From contig JABFRV010000124.1 in the NCBI GenBank assembly GCA_013140975.1, positions 1 through 33,818 on the forward strand: a stretch of 33,818 nucleotides of DNA, in the 5' to 3' direction. The notes beneath the pieces are model-generated. The model worked only from the letters and a program-made list of their open reading frames with translations, did no database searches and was not told the origin of the DNA. Origin of the DNA: Saprospiraceae bacterium (GTDB taxonomy: Bacteria > Bacteroidota > Bacteroidia > Chitinophagales > Saprospiraceae). Both the position numbers and the translations under genes were made by a program. Shown piece after piece: positions 7,973 to 16,528 of this stretch. How positions within the stretch are numbered: the stretch's first letter is position 1; every line of letters begins with the position of its first letter.

Positions 7973-8695
7973 TTGCTTATAACCTCTGACAACATAGATT
8001 CAATAGATTTCAATGATGGTTTTATAATATTGATTGATAAACCTCTGCGTGTCACTTCATTCTATGTTGTGGATCAAATTCAGAAAGCGTATAAAAGAAC
8101 CCGTAAGCAAAAATTAAAAATTGGTCATGCCGGCACCCTTGACCCTTTGGCGACAGGGCTCTTAATATTATGCACAGGCAAAATGACAAAGAAAATTAGC
8201 CAGTTTCAGGATATGGAAAAAACGTATTCAGGAACCTTTCAATTGGGCGCATCCACTCCTTCATATGATCTGGAAACAGAAGTTGAAAACCATAAGGATA
8301 TTTCAACTATAACTCAAGAAGATCTAGAAAGAACAAGAAATAGCTTTATGGGTTATCAGGAATTAAAACCTCCTGCACACTCTGCTATAAAACTTAACGG
8401 AAAAAGAGCCTACGAACTTGCAAGAAAAGGCCTTCAACCAGAAATGCCACTTAAACCACTTTATATTAGCCGATTTGATCTTGATACGCTCCAATTGCCT
8501 GAACTAAGTTTTAGGATCAGCTGCACCAAGGGAACATATATACGATCAATAGCCAATGAATTTGGAGCAAGACTAAATAATGCTGCTTATCTCTCTTCTC
8601 TTCATAGAGAATCTATTGGAGATTTTTCGGCAAGTACTGCATTTAGTTTGGATGGTTTTCTAGAAAAACTTAATTCCAATGTGGATGTTATTTAA
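7973..8695 (+). CDS. truB: tRNA pseudouridine(55) synthase TruB
   Basis: 240 residues; makes pseudouridine 55 in the T-loop of tRNAs. The catalytic motif HAGTLDPLATG is intact with Asp57, preceded by KPLRVTSF (family KPxGxTS, Gly replaced by Arg). The Y-S-G-T-F and K-G-T-Y-I-R-S segments follow in the expected order. The protein is shorter than E. coli TruB because it lacks the C-terminal PUA-like extension, as is common in this phylum. The start is TTG at 7973 (no ATG in frame before the conserved core). There is a 43-bp AT-rich gap after uppP in which I see no terminator. Confidence 0.93.
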   Translation: MLITSDNIDSIDFNDGFIILIDKPLRVTSFYVVDQIQKAYKRTRKQKLKIGHAGTLDPLATGLLILCTGKMTKKISQFQDMEKTYSGTFQLGASTPSYDLETEVENHKDISTITQEDLERTRNSFMGYQELKPPAHSAIKLNGKRAYELARKGLQPEMPLKPLYISRFDLDTLQLPELSFRISCTKGTYIRSIANEFGARLNNAAYLSSLHRESIGDFSASTAFSLDGFLEKLNSNVDVI

Positions 8696-8728
8696 TTTCA
8701 ATCGTTAAAACCTGAGATACTTACTACT

Positions 8729-9643
8729 GTGTCAGTAATAATTCAACATATTACCAAATCCTTCGGAACTCAGAAAGCTGTGAATGATGTCAGCTTTACT
8801 GCTAACCCCTCAGAAATTCTTGGATTCTTAGGACCTAACGGCGCCGGGAAAACCACAACTATGAAGGTGATCACCGGATTTTATAAAGCTGATTCCGGAA
8901 ATGTTCAGGTCTGTGGTATAGATATAGATCAATCACCCCTGGAAAGCCGCAGATTGATAGGTTATTTACCGGAGCACAATCCTCTTTATAAGGATATGTA
9001 CGTGAGAGAATATCTTTTGACGTTTGCAAGATTAAATCAAATTTCTAACCCGAATGCAAGAGTTGAAGAAATGATTGAATTAACAGGCCTTACCAAAGAA
9101 CAGAATAAATTAATTGGAACACTTTCTAAAGGATACCGCCAACGTGTAGGTCTTAGTCAGGCTTTATTGCACAATCCGAAGGTTCTCATTTTGGATGAAC
9201 CAACTTCCGGACTTGATCCAAATCAAATTCAAGAAATCAGAGACTTAATAAGAAGTATTTCGAAAGAAAAAACAATCATCTTCTCAACACACATTATGCA
9301 AGAAGTAAAAACCTTGTGTGATCGTGTTGTTATTATTAACAATGGTAAAATCGTTGCTGACGACCCTATAAGTAAACTACAATCACGTTTTGCAAACAAA
9401 CAATTAGTAATCATTGAATTCAGAAATGATCCTGAATTACAGAATTTAAAACTAATTCGTAATATCGATCAGATTCACTCTATGGGAAAAGCAAAATATA
9501 GCTTTAGCTCTTCTATCCAGGAGGACCTTAGAGATTATCTAAGTGATGAGTGTCAAAAAAACAATTGGCAGATTCGTGAAATTCATAAAGAAAAAAATAG
9601 TGTTGAAGAAGTATTTAGCAGATTAACTTCCTCCAAAGAATAA
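8729..9643 (+). CDS. gldA: Gliding-type ABC transporter ATPase GldA
   Basis: 304-residue ABC ATPase with Walker A GPNGAGKT (35-42), Q-loop region, signature LSKGYRQRVG (132-141) and Walker B KVLILDEP (151-158). The stretch GYLPEHNPLYKDMYVREYL is characteristic of the GldA branch. In Flavobacterium johnsoniae GldA works with GldF and GldG as an ABC transporter needed for gliding, and here gldF and gldG follow directly (1-bp gaps). The C-terminal 80 residues are the usual regulatory extension. GTG start at 8729. The substrate is not known for the family. Confidence 0.85.
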   Translation: MSVIIQHITKSFGTQKAVNDVSFTANPSEILGFLGPNGAGKTTTMKVITGFYKADSGNVQVCGIDIDQSPLESRRLIGYLPEHNPLYKDMYVREYLLTFARLNQISNPNARVEEMIELTGLTKEQNKLIGTLSKGYRQRVGLSQALLHNPKVLILDEPTSGLDPNQIQEIRDLIRSISKEKTIIFSTHIMQEVKTLCDRVVIINNGKIVADDPISKLQSRFANKQLVIIEFRNDPELQNLKLIRNIDQIHSMGKAKYSFSSSIQEDLRDYLSDECQKNNWQIREIHKEKNSVEEVFSRLTSSKE

Positions 9644-9644
9644 T

Positions 9645-10376
9645 ATGTGGACAATTTTCAGAAAAGACATATCTCATTATTTTAGCCAGCTTGTAGCCTA
9701 TATCGTTGTTGGAATATTTATCCTGATTTTAGGATTACTCATGTGGGTTTTTCCTGACTTTAGTATTCTATACTTTAATTACGCGTCATTAGATCAGGTA
9801 TTTGCTATCGTTCCTGTTTTATTTTCATTTATAATTCCGGCATTAACTATGAGATCCTTTTCAGAAGAAATTCATTCTGGAACATTGGAAATATTATTGA
9901 CAAAACCATTAACTGAAACACAAATTGTTTTAGGAAAATTTCTGGCAGGATTATTTATGACTTTGATCTGCCTTTTACCTTCATTAATTTATTTTTATTC
10001 AGTTTATCAATTGGGTTCTCCTAAAGGAAATATCGATACAGGTGCTGTTACAGGTTCTTATATAGGCCTGATTTTATTAGCGGCAAGTTTTGTAGCCATT
10101 GGAATTTATGGCTCTGTTATTAGCAAAAATCAGGTGAGTGCATTTCTGATTTCAACATTTATTTGCTTTACATTATTTTATGGTTTTTATTACTTTAGCA
10201 AACTGCCTATCTTTTTCGGAAAGACTGATGATTTGATCCAACGAATAGGAATGGACTTTCATTATAATAACATAAGCAAAGGCGCAATCGACACGAGAGA
10301 TATAATTTACTTTGGAAGCGTTATCTTCTTCTTCCTGTATCTCTCTATTCATTGGATTAAAAACAGATTATTCTAA
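9645..10376 (+). CDS. gldF: ABC transporter permease GldF
   Basis: 243-residue ABC-2 type permease. Six hydrophobic helices are visible, the first at about 14-37 (V-A-Y-I-V-V-G-I-F) and the last near 222-238. The early cytoplasmic motif with F-S-E-E and S-G-T-L-E-I-L-L-T-K-P is the hallmark of this permease group (ABC2_membrane_3/GldF). ATG at 9645, 1 bp after gldA; the stop is 1 bp before gldG. It forms the membrane channel with GldG. Confidence 0.85.
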   Translation: MWTIFRKDISHYFSQLVAYIVVGIFILILGLLMWVFPDFSILYFNYASLDQVFAIVPVLFSFIIPALTMRSFSEEIHSGTLEILLTKPLTETQIVLGKFLAGLFMTLICLLPSLIYFYSVYQLGSPKGNIDTGAVTGSYIGLILLAASFVAIGIYGSVISKNQVSAFLISTFICFTLFYGFYYFSKLPIFFGKTDDLIQRIGMDFHYNNISKGAIDTRDIIYFGSVIFFFLYLSIHWIKNRLF

Positions 10377-10377
10377 T

Positions 10378-12084
10378 ATGAAGAACTTCGTACTTAGAAA
10401 TCTAAATATACTTCTTGTCTTGGGTGTAATATTATTTATAAATATTATTGCTCATTACTATCACGCGTACTTGGATTTAACTGAAGAAAAAAGATTCACT
10501 CTCACACAATCTACAATTAACAACCTGAATAAACTAAACAATACTGTACATTTTCAGGTATTATTAGATGGAGAATTCCCTTCCGGTTTTAAGAAGTTAC
10601 AGCAATCGACTAAAGACATACTTAATCAGTTTGCAACCGAATCTCCTTATATTGAATTTACTTTTGAAAATCCCAACGAAGGAACGATTGAAGAAATCAA
10701 TACAAGGCGAAAAGCTTTAACAAAAGACGGTTTGATTCCAACAAATCTTATGGTTAAAAGCGGATCAGAGAATAAAGAGCAAATCATTTTTCCATATGCT
10801 ATTGCAAATTTAGGGGAAAAAAAAATCGCTATCAACCTATTGGAGGAACAGCGCATCGACATGGATCAAGATGAAGATCTTGGCAATTCAATTAGTCTAT
10901 TAGAATATAAGTTGGCAAATGGTATTCAAAAAGCACTTCAGACATCAAAAAAGAATGTTCTAATCAGCACAGGTCATGGCGAACTTAGTGATGATCAGAC
11001 TCAGGCTCTATCCACTTTACTATATCAATTTTTTAATGTTGGGAAAATAAATCTTGACACAGTTCCTATTATTAAGAAAGAAGCAGATCTTTTAATCATA
11101 CCCAAACCAAGCCAACCTTTCTCAGAGAAAAATAAGTTTACTCTTGATCAATATGTAATGAATGGTGGAAAAATTATCTTTCTTTTGGATCGAATTTCCA
11201 TGAGTATAGATAGCATGAACACCAGAAAAGAATATATCCCGGAACCTCTGGATCTAAATCTTGAAGACTTATTATTTAAGTATGGATTTAGAATTGAACC
11301 AGGATTTGTACTTGATCTAGAATGTACTCGTATCCCGCAAGTAATAGGACAACAAGGCAATAAACCCCAGATCGAACTCTTTCCATGGTATTATCATCCT
11401 TTAATCGCATCCTATAGTAATCATCCGATCGTAGCTAATATTGACAGAGTATCTTCTGAATTTCCTTCATTTATTGATACCCTTAAAACCAAATCATCTT
11501 CTAGGAAAACGATTCTGTTGAATTCATCACGATACAGCCGTTATCAATTGGCACCTATGAAGATTGATTTTGAAATTCTACGTTACACACCACAACCCGA
11601 AAAATTCAACAAGCCTTTTCTTCCTATAGCTGTTCTTGCAGAGGGAGAATTTTCTTCGTTATATGAAAATAGGGTTGATGAAAATATGCTTATTGCAATG
11701 CGTTCGGCCAATCTGGAATACAAAAATAAAAGTACAAACACAAGTATTATGGTCGTAGCAGATGGGGATATAGTAAAAAACCTGTTTGACAAAGAAAGTG
11801 GAAAATTTGCTCCATTGGGTTACCACAAATTTGAAAAGAGAACGTTTAATGGAAACAAAGATTTTATTCTAAACAGTATTGAATACATGATTAACCCCGA
11901 TAACGTCTTGTTAGCCAGAAGCAAAGAAATTAAGTTGCGAATGCTTGATAAGGTTAAAGCTGAAAAAGAAGTAAATTATTGGCAATTCCTAAATATAGGA
12001 GCTCCGTTAATCGGTCTTCTTCTGTTCGGAATTTTTAATTTTCAATGGAGAAAGAAGAAATATATTAAAGCACAGGCAGCATGA
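10378..12084 (+). CDS. gldG: Gliding ABC transporter substrate-binding-like subunit GldG
   Basis: 568 residues with the ATG at 10378; a longer in-frame reading from 10312 lies in gldF and is unlikely. An N-terminal helix (about 10-26) anchors a large periplasmic region that begins LDLTEEKRFTLTQST, the typical GldG start. It contains the ABC_transp_aux domain (STGHGELSD, then DLLIIPKPSQPFSEKNKF and GGKIIFLLD). A C-terminal helix at about 535-553 is followed by the basic tail WRKKKY. Length and two-helix topology match GldG of gliding Bacteroidota. It overlaps the DUF4340 gene by 4 bp (ATGA), which implies translational coupling. Confidence 0.85.
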   Translation: MKNFVLRNLNILLVLGVILFINIIAHYYHAYLDLTEEKRFTLTQSTINNLNKLNNTVHFQVLLDGEFPSGFKKLQQSTKDILNQFATESPYIEFTFENPNEGTIEEINTRRKALTKDGLIPTNLMVKSGSENKEQIIFPYAIANLGEKKIAINLLEEQRIDMDQDEDLGNSISLLEYKLANGIQKALQTSKKNVLISTGHGELSDDQTQALSTLLYQFFNVGKINLDTVPIIKKEADLLIIPKPSQPFSEKNKFTLDQYVMNGGKIIFLLDRISMSIDSMNTRKEYIPEPLDLNLEDLLFKYGFRIEPGFVLDLECTRIPQVIGQQGNKPQIELFPWYYHPLIASYSNHPIVANIDRVSSEFPSFIDTLKTKSSSRKTILLNSSRYSRYQLAPMKIDFEILRYTPQPEKFNKPFLPIAVLAEGEFSSLYENRVDENMLIAMRSANLEYKNKSTNTSIMVVADGDIVKNLFDKESGKFAPLGYHKFEKRTFNGNKDFILNSIEYMINPDNVLLARSKEIKLRMLDKVKAEKEVNYWQFLNIGAPLIGLLLFGIFNFQWRKKKYIKAQAA

Positions 12085-13097
12085 GAAAAAACAAAAATCT
12101 AATACTTTTAGTAATATTTGCATTATTGGGTGGATTGAGTTACTATCTCATCAAAAATAAATCAACAAAAACCAATATAGACACATGGGACAGAAATTTT
12201 GCAGTTAAAAATTCAGAGGAAATAACAAAAGTATTTTTAAGTCAGAAAAATGGCAATAATATTCTTCTTACAAAGAATGGAAACCATTGGATCATAAATA
12301 ACAAATACAAAGTGTTTCCTAATACAATGCAACACTTGTTGAATTTACTTCAAAACATTAAAGTCAATTCCATACCTCATAAAAATGCATATTCTGTAAT
12401 TATGAACGAATTTGCATCCATTGGAATTAAGGTTGAAGTGTATGAAGGTGAAGAAAAAACAAGAACGTATTATGTTGGAGGAGTAACTGAAGATGAATCC
12501 GGATTGTATTGCTTAATGGAAGGCTCTGAGCAGCCATACATAATGAAGGACAACAAAGCTCCGGCTAATCTTCGCGTAAGATTTGACATTAAAGAAGTCG
12601 ATTGGAGAGACCGCTCTGTATTCAGCGTTAAAACTGATGAAATTTCTAAAATCAAAATAGATTATCCAAGAAATAAGTCAATGGGATTTACAATATCTAA
12701 AAACGATAAGAGCTTTCAACTTACCGATTCGGATAATAAAAATATTGATATTAAGAATTCTAAAATTATTAAAAATTTCTTAAGTGAGTTTGAACCCATT
12801 CAAGCGGAGGCTATTGTAAATGATCACAGGGCTATAGATTCTATTAATAATTTGGTTCCTTATGTTAGTTATGAAATTCATAGCAAGAATCAAGCTACCC
12901 CACTTCAACTAAAATTGTATCCTGTAAATGAAAATGTAGAAACACCTGTGGACCTCAGAGAAGAATTTCTAAACAGAAAGAATTTTTTTAGATTTTATGT
13001 TGTGCGTTCCGATGGAGATTTTTTATTGCTTCAAAAACCCCAGATTGAAAATGTTTTCTTTGACCTACCGGAGTTTCTTCAAAAAATAAACAAGTAG
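12081..13097 (+). CDS. DUF4340 domain protein coupled to GldG
   Basis: 338 residues: a basic start, one N-terminal helix (about 6-24), then an extracytoplasmic beta-rich region with V-F-L-S-Q-K-N-G and N-G-N-H-W-I-I-N (the DUF4340 repeat pattern) and R-F-D-I-K-E-V-D-W-R-D-R-S-V-F. DUF4340 proteins are often encoded next to ABC-2/GldG-type transporters and are taken to be an accessory periplasmic subunit; the function is not established. ATGA overlap with gldG and a 4-bp gap to the next gene place it in the same unit. Confidence 0.75.
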   Translation: MRKNKNLILLVIFALLGGLSYYLIKNKSTKTNIDTWDRNFAVKNSEEITKVFLSQKNGNNILLTKNGNHWIINNKYKVFPNTMQHLLNLLQNIKVNSIPHKNAYSVIMNEFASIGIKVEVYEGEEKTRTYYVGGVTEDESGLYCLMEGSEQPYIMKDNKAPANLRVRFDIKEVDWRDRSVFSVKTDEISKIKIDYPRNKSMGFTISKNDKSFQLTDSDNKNIDIKNSKIIKNFLSEFEPIQAEAIVNDHRAIDSINNLVPYVSYEIHSKNQATPLQLKLYPVNENVETPVDLREEFLNRKNFFRFYVVRSDGDFLLLQKPQIENVFFDLPEFLQKINK

Positions 13098-13101
13098 GTT
13101 T

Positions 13102-14355
13102 ATGAAGCGGATAACTCTTATAACTTTCCTGCTTTTCTGTCAAAACCTTTCTGGCATCCAATATCGCAAAAACACCCATGAAGATTGGGGTTTTTTTGCG
13201 CATCGCTTACTGAATCGTCTGGCAGTATTTACATTACCGGAAAAAATGATTGATTTTTATAAAGCGAATATTGATTTCCTTCATGAACATGCAGTCGATC
13301 CGGACAAGAGAAGATATGCAATTAGAGGAGAAGCTGTGAGACATTATATCGATCTTGATCAATGGGGAATAAATGCAATAGATAAACTTCCAAAGACTTA
13401 TGAAGAAGCGATTACTGCATGTTCTCCAATGTATTATATTCATAAAGAAGATACAACTCTGATTTTTGACACAATAGCTCTTTATGATTTCAAGCAAACC
13501 AAATTGCACTATTCAAATGCATTCAAAACGAAATTTACAGTTTTTCAAGATGAAATTAAAACTCATGAGATAACTTCATGGTTACGTCAGAATGCTATGT
13601 TTGTTCATGATGAAAGAGAATGGATTGTAAAAGGATCTTCATTGTCATTACTAAATAATGACTTAGACACACTGAATGGTTTTATTTATATACAGGATAG
13701 ATTTAGCTCACATGGTGTACTTCCCTATTCACTACCCTCCTTTTACTATCGATTAGTACAGGCATTTAAAGAAAAGAACGAAGAGAAAATATTAAGACTT
13801 TCTGCTGATATAGGACATTATATAGGAGACGCACATGTTCCTCTTCACACCACTAAGAATTACAATGGTCAATTAACGCAGCAAGATGGGATACATGCAT
13901 TCTGGGAATCAAGGATTCCTGAGTTATTGGCAGAATCTCAATTTGATTATGTTGTCGGCCCTGCAATTTATATTGAAGATATGCATAAGTATGTTCGTAG
14001 CATCCTTAAAAAATCACATTCCTATGTTGATTCAGTTTTATTAATTGAAAAAAGAATCAGCAATGAAGTTCCCAATGATCAGCAATATTGTTTTGAAAGC
14101 AGGCTTGGACAGGTCGTTAAACTTCCTTGTAAATCATACGCTATACTCTATAATAATCTATTGGACAATCAGGTTGAAGAGCAGTTTAGAAATTGCATTC
14201 TTGCAATAGGTTCTATCTGGATGTCTGCCTGGACAGAGGCGGGACAACCAAATCTTTCTCAATTAAATAAGGATATTACATATAAAGAGTACAATGCTGT
14301 TGACAGCGTTAGAACCGGAAAAGACCGGCTTTATATAAGGACCCACGACGAATAA
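13102..14355 (+). CDS. Zinc-dependent phospholipase C / S1-P1 nuclease-like secreted protein
   Basis: 417 residues with a signal peptide (about 1-18). Residues that would bind a tri-zinc cluster are in family order: W29-G with H34 (WGFFAHRLLNRLAV), H81 and D84 (RHYIDLD), H204, HYIGDAHVPLH (H239, D243, H245, H249) and HAFWES (H265, E269). This matches a Bacteroidota group annotated as zinc-dependent phospholipase C family; nuclease S1/P1 shares the fold, so the substrate could be phospholipid or nucleic acid. W29 is about 10 residues past the likely signal cleavage site, unlike the N-terminal Trp of characterised enzymes. It closes the ftsX-gld run and abuts the stop of the convergent LTA-synthase-like gene with no gap. 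Confidence 0.8.
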   Translation: MKRITLITFLLFCQNLSGIQYRKNTHEDWGFFAHRLLNRLAVFTLPEKMIDFYKANIDFLHEHAVDPDKRRYAIRGEAVRHYIDLDQWGINAIDKLPKTYEEAITACSPMYYIHKEDTTLIFDTIALYDFKQTKLHYSNAFKTKFTVFQDEIKTHEITSWLRQNAMFVHDEREWIVKGSSLSLLNNDLDTLNGFIYIQDRFSSHGVLPYSLPSFYYRLVQAFKEKNEEKILRLSADIGHYIGDAHVPLHTTKNYNGQLTQQDGIHAFWESRIPELLAESQFDYVVGPAIYIEDMHKYVRSILKKSHSYVDSVLLIEKRISNEVPNDQQYCFESRLGQVVKLPCKSYAILYNNLLDNQVEEQFRNCILAIGSIWMSAWTEAGQPNLSQLNKDITYKEYNAVDSVRTGKDRLYIRTHDE

Positions 14356-16314
14356 TTATTGAGCTGTTAATCGATCCTCAATCATCCGATTATGAAATTG
14401 CTGTATGTATGCCTTTATTTTTCTGCTTAAGGAATTAGAAGTGGATTCGTATTCCGTTTTATCAATAAGATTTTGCTGCAACAATGGATCTTTAATATAA
14501 TTATATAGATTTGACTTGTTTACTCCATTGTATTGAAATAAAAATTCATCTTCTATCCAATAAAAAGCATCTAAATAACCCGCAGCGTAATTTGTTCTTG
14601 CAGTATCAAAGATATTTTTTCCAAAAGAGACAAATGGACCTTTATAATGCAAATATGATAATATACTGGGTGCAATATCTGTATGTTGGATAACAGAGCT
14701 ATCTATTTTATGCAAACTAGAATCGCCTTGTTTATAAAAAATAATCGGGATTGACATTTTGCCCCAAGCTGTATTGTATTCCGGTCTTTGTGTAATTGTA
14801 GCATGATCTGCTGCAATCACAAATAAAGTATTCTCAAACCACTCTTCATTAGAAACCCTATGAAAGAATTCTCTCAAGGCATTATCAGAATAAGAAAGGC
14901 ATTTGTGAATAGGATGCTCCCCTTCCTTAAATGAATCCTTATGTTTTACCGGAAGATTGAATGGATGATGAGAAGAAAGAGAAAACATAGTAGCGAAAAA
15001 TGGCTTTCGAATCGTATCCAATGTCTCCGCAGTGAATTGAAAAAATGGCTCATCCCAAATTCCCCACAACCCATCAAAATCTAAATCATTATTATACTCA
15101 GACATTCCATAGTAGCGATCCATATGCACAAGTTTAGTGAAGGCTTTAAAGCCCATTGAGCCATTAGGAGCACCATGAAAAAATGCAGTTGTGTATCCGC
15201 TATCTCTTAGAATCGAAGGCAGACTTTTAATTTTATTAGATACATAAGGTGTTAATATAAAGGGCACTTCTGCCTTAGGAAGCCCGGCAAGAATTGCAGG
15301 CATTGCATCTACAGACTTTCTGCCATTTGCAAAAGAATTAATGCACACACGACTTACAGAACACAGTGAATCTAAAAATGGTGTATATCCTTTAAAGGTT
15401 CCATTATCCAGGCCCCTATTATAAAAACCAATTGCTTCCTTTCCAAAACTTTCCAATAAGATTACCATCACATTCATTTTCCGAAACTCTCTATCAGAAT
15501 GAAAATAATGTACAGGGCTATAAATTTTTTCTACTTCTTCATTTGAAAAGAAACTCTCTTTACGATAAAACTTAACACTTAATGTTCTGACAAAACAAAA
15601 TGCAGAATTAAGAACCAATGGAATTTCATGAGGATGCTTAACATATTCACCGGCATCACTATTGGTCAATGGCCTTGAACTATGCTTAAAGTCTCCTCGA
15701 ATTCCGTATATCAAACTCGTAATTGCAAGTAAGTACATGGCTGTAGATCCGATATAAAATGGCAAAGATTTAAATTGATCGGGCTTTCTTATTTTAATTC
15801 TATCATACAGCCATATTAATAGAGCCATTAAAATAAAAAATACAAAAACAATATGCCAAAAATCAATAAGGAATTGAAAAATAAAAGAACCTTTCCCTTG
15901 TTCATTCGAAAATTCCCTAATCACATCAGCAGAGATTCTACGCAAGGTAAATCTGTAAGATCCAAAGTCAATACAATTCAGAAGAATGGCTAGAGAATTT
16001 AATATAATAAAAAATATCCGAACAATTTTTTGATACTTTAGAGAATACCGGAATTGTGCAGGAAAAATGCTCATTAAAACAATCAATGAATTTGCATATA
16101 GACAAGCGACAATATCAAATTTCAAACCACCGTATAAAATCCCGGCCCAGTCTCGATAATTCAATCCCGGAAACAAGGTCAGATTATAGCCATAAAAAAG
16201 TATGCGGCATAACATAAAGACTGCCAACACAATCAGAAGTCTATAAATTACCGCCAGAAACAAATTCAATTCCCAATTCGGCTTACCCCTTAAAACTCTA
16301 TTAAAAATGCTCAT
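14356..16314 (-). CDS. LTA synthase-like sulfatase-fold membrane enzyme
   Basis: 652 residues: five N-terminal helices (about 20-43, 60-82, 98-115, 150-170, 186-205) followed by an extracytoplasmic alkaline-phosphatase/sulfatase domain (about 280-600). Metal-site landmarks: VILLESFGKE (Glu288), nucleophile segment NGRKSVDAMPAILAGLP (Ser334 at the position of the LtaS Thr), F-F-H-G-A-P, SLSSHHPF and AADHAT (Asp503, His504). Enzymes of this group transfer phosphoglycerol or phosphoethanolamine onto envelope glycans or lipids; in a Gram-negative without LTA the acceptor is unknown. ATG at 16314. It is a single minus-strand gene, with a -7 box about 90 bp upstream. Confidence 0.88.
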   Translation of the reverse strand: MSIFNRVLRGKPNWELNLFLAVIYRLLIVLAVFMLCRILFYGYNLTLFPGLNYRDWAGILYGGLKFDIVACLYANSLIVLMSIFPAQFRYSLKYQKIVRIFFIILNSLAILLNCIDFGSYRFTLRRISADVIREFSNEQGKGSFIFQFLIDFWHIVFVFFILMALLIWLYDRIKIRKPDQFKSLPFYIGSTAMYLLAITSLIYGIRGDFKHSSRPLTNSDAGEYVKHPHEIPLVLNSAFCFVRTLSVKFYRKESFFSNEEVEKIYSPVHYFHSDREFRKMNVMVILLESFGKEAIGFYNRGLDNGTFKGYTPFLDSLCSVSRVCINSFANGRKSVDAMPAILAGLPKAEVPFILTPYVSNKIKSLPSILRDSGYTTAFFHGAPNGSMGFKAFTKLVHMDRYYGMSEYNNDLDFDGLWGIWDEPFFQFTAETLDTIRKPFFATMFSLSSHHPFNLPVKHKDSFKEGEHPIHKCLSYSDNALREFFHRVSNEEWFENTLFVIAADHATITQRPEYNTAWGKMSIPIIFYKQGDSSLHKIDSSVIQHTDIAPSILSYLHYKGPFVSFGKNIFDTARTNYAAGYLDAFYWIEDEFLFQYNGVNKSNLYNYIKDPLLQQNLIDKTEYESTSNSLSRKIKAYIQQFHNRMIEDRLTAQ

Positions 16315-16403
16315 GCATAGTACTAATTACAATGGATTAGCCGGCCATTTAGTGATTAGAAAATCAGATTTTATCTCATTCATTACCCGTTAAAAATCAA
16401 AAG

Positions 16404-16411
16404 CAAACTTA
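16404..16411 (-). promoter_or_regulatory. -7 box TAAGTTTG of the LTA synthase-like gene
   Basis: The minus strand reads TAAGTTTG, a TAnnTTTG match 89 nt before the ATG at 16314, predicting a leader of about 80 nt. Within that leader an AAAATC/GATTTT inverted repeat with a 1-nt centre occurs at 16360-16372. Confidence 0.4.
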
Positions 16412-16506
16412 CGGAAATAAAATGAGCTCCATTTAAAATGATTCCTATGAGAATAGATATTTTTAGTCTTATTTATCTTTTTCTTAAACTATCACTCTGA
16501 CATCCT

Positions 16507-16514
16507 TACATTTG
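16507..16514 (+). promoter_or_regulatory. -7 box TACATTTG of the glycosyltransferase gene
   Basis: TACATTTG matches TAnnTTTG and ends 14 nt before the ATG at 16529, which predicts a leader under 10 nt. The divergent LTA-synthase-like gene has its own box 96 bp away on the other strand. Confidence 0.55.
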
Positions 16515-16528
16515 CAAATACCTTTATA

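Noticed and set aside
16360-16372. AAAATC-A-GATTTT inverted repeat between the LTA synthase-like gene and the glycosyltransferase
   Set aside because: AT-rich, short, with a one-base centre; common by chance in DNA of this composition.
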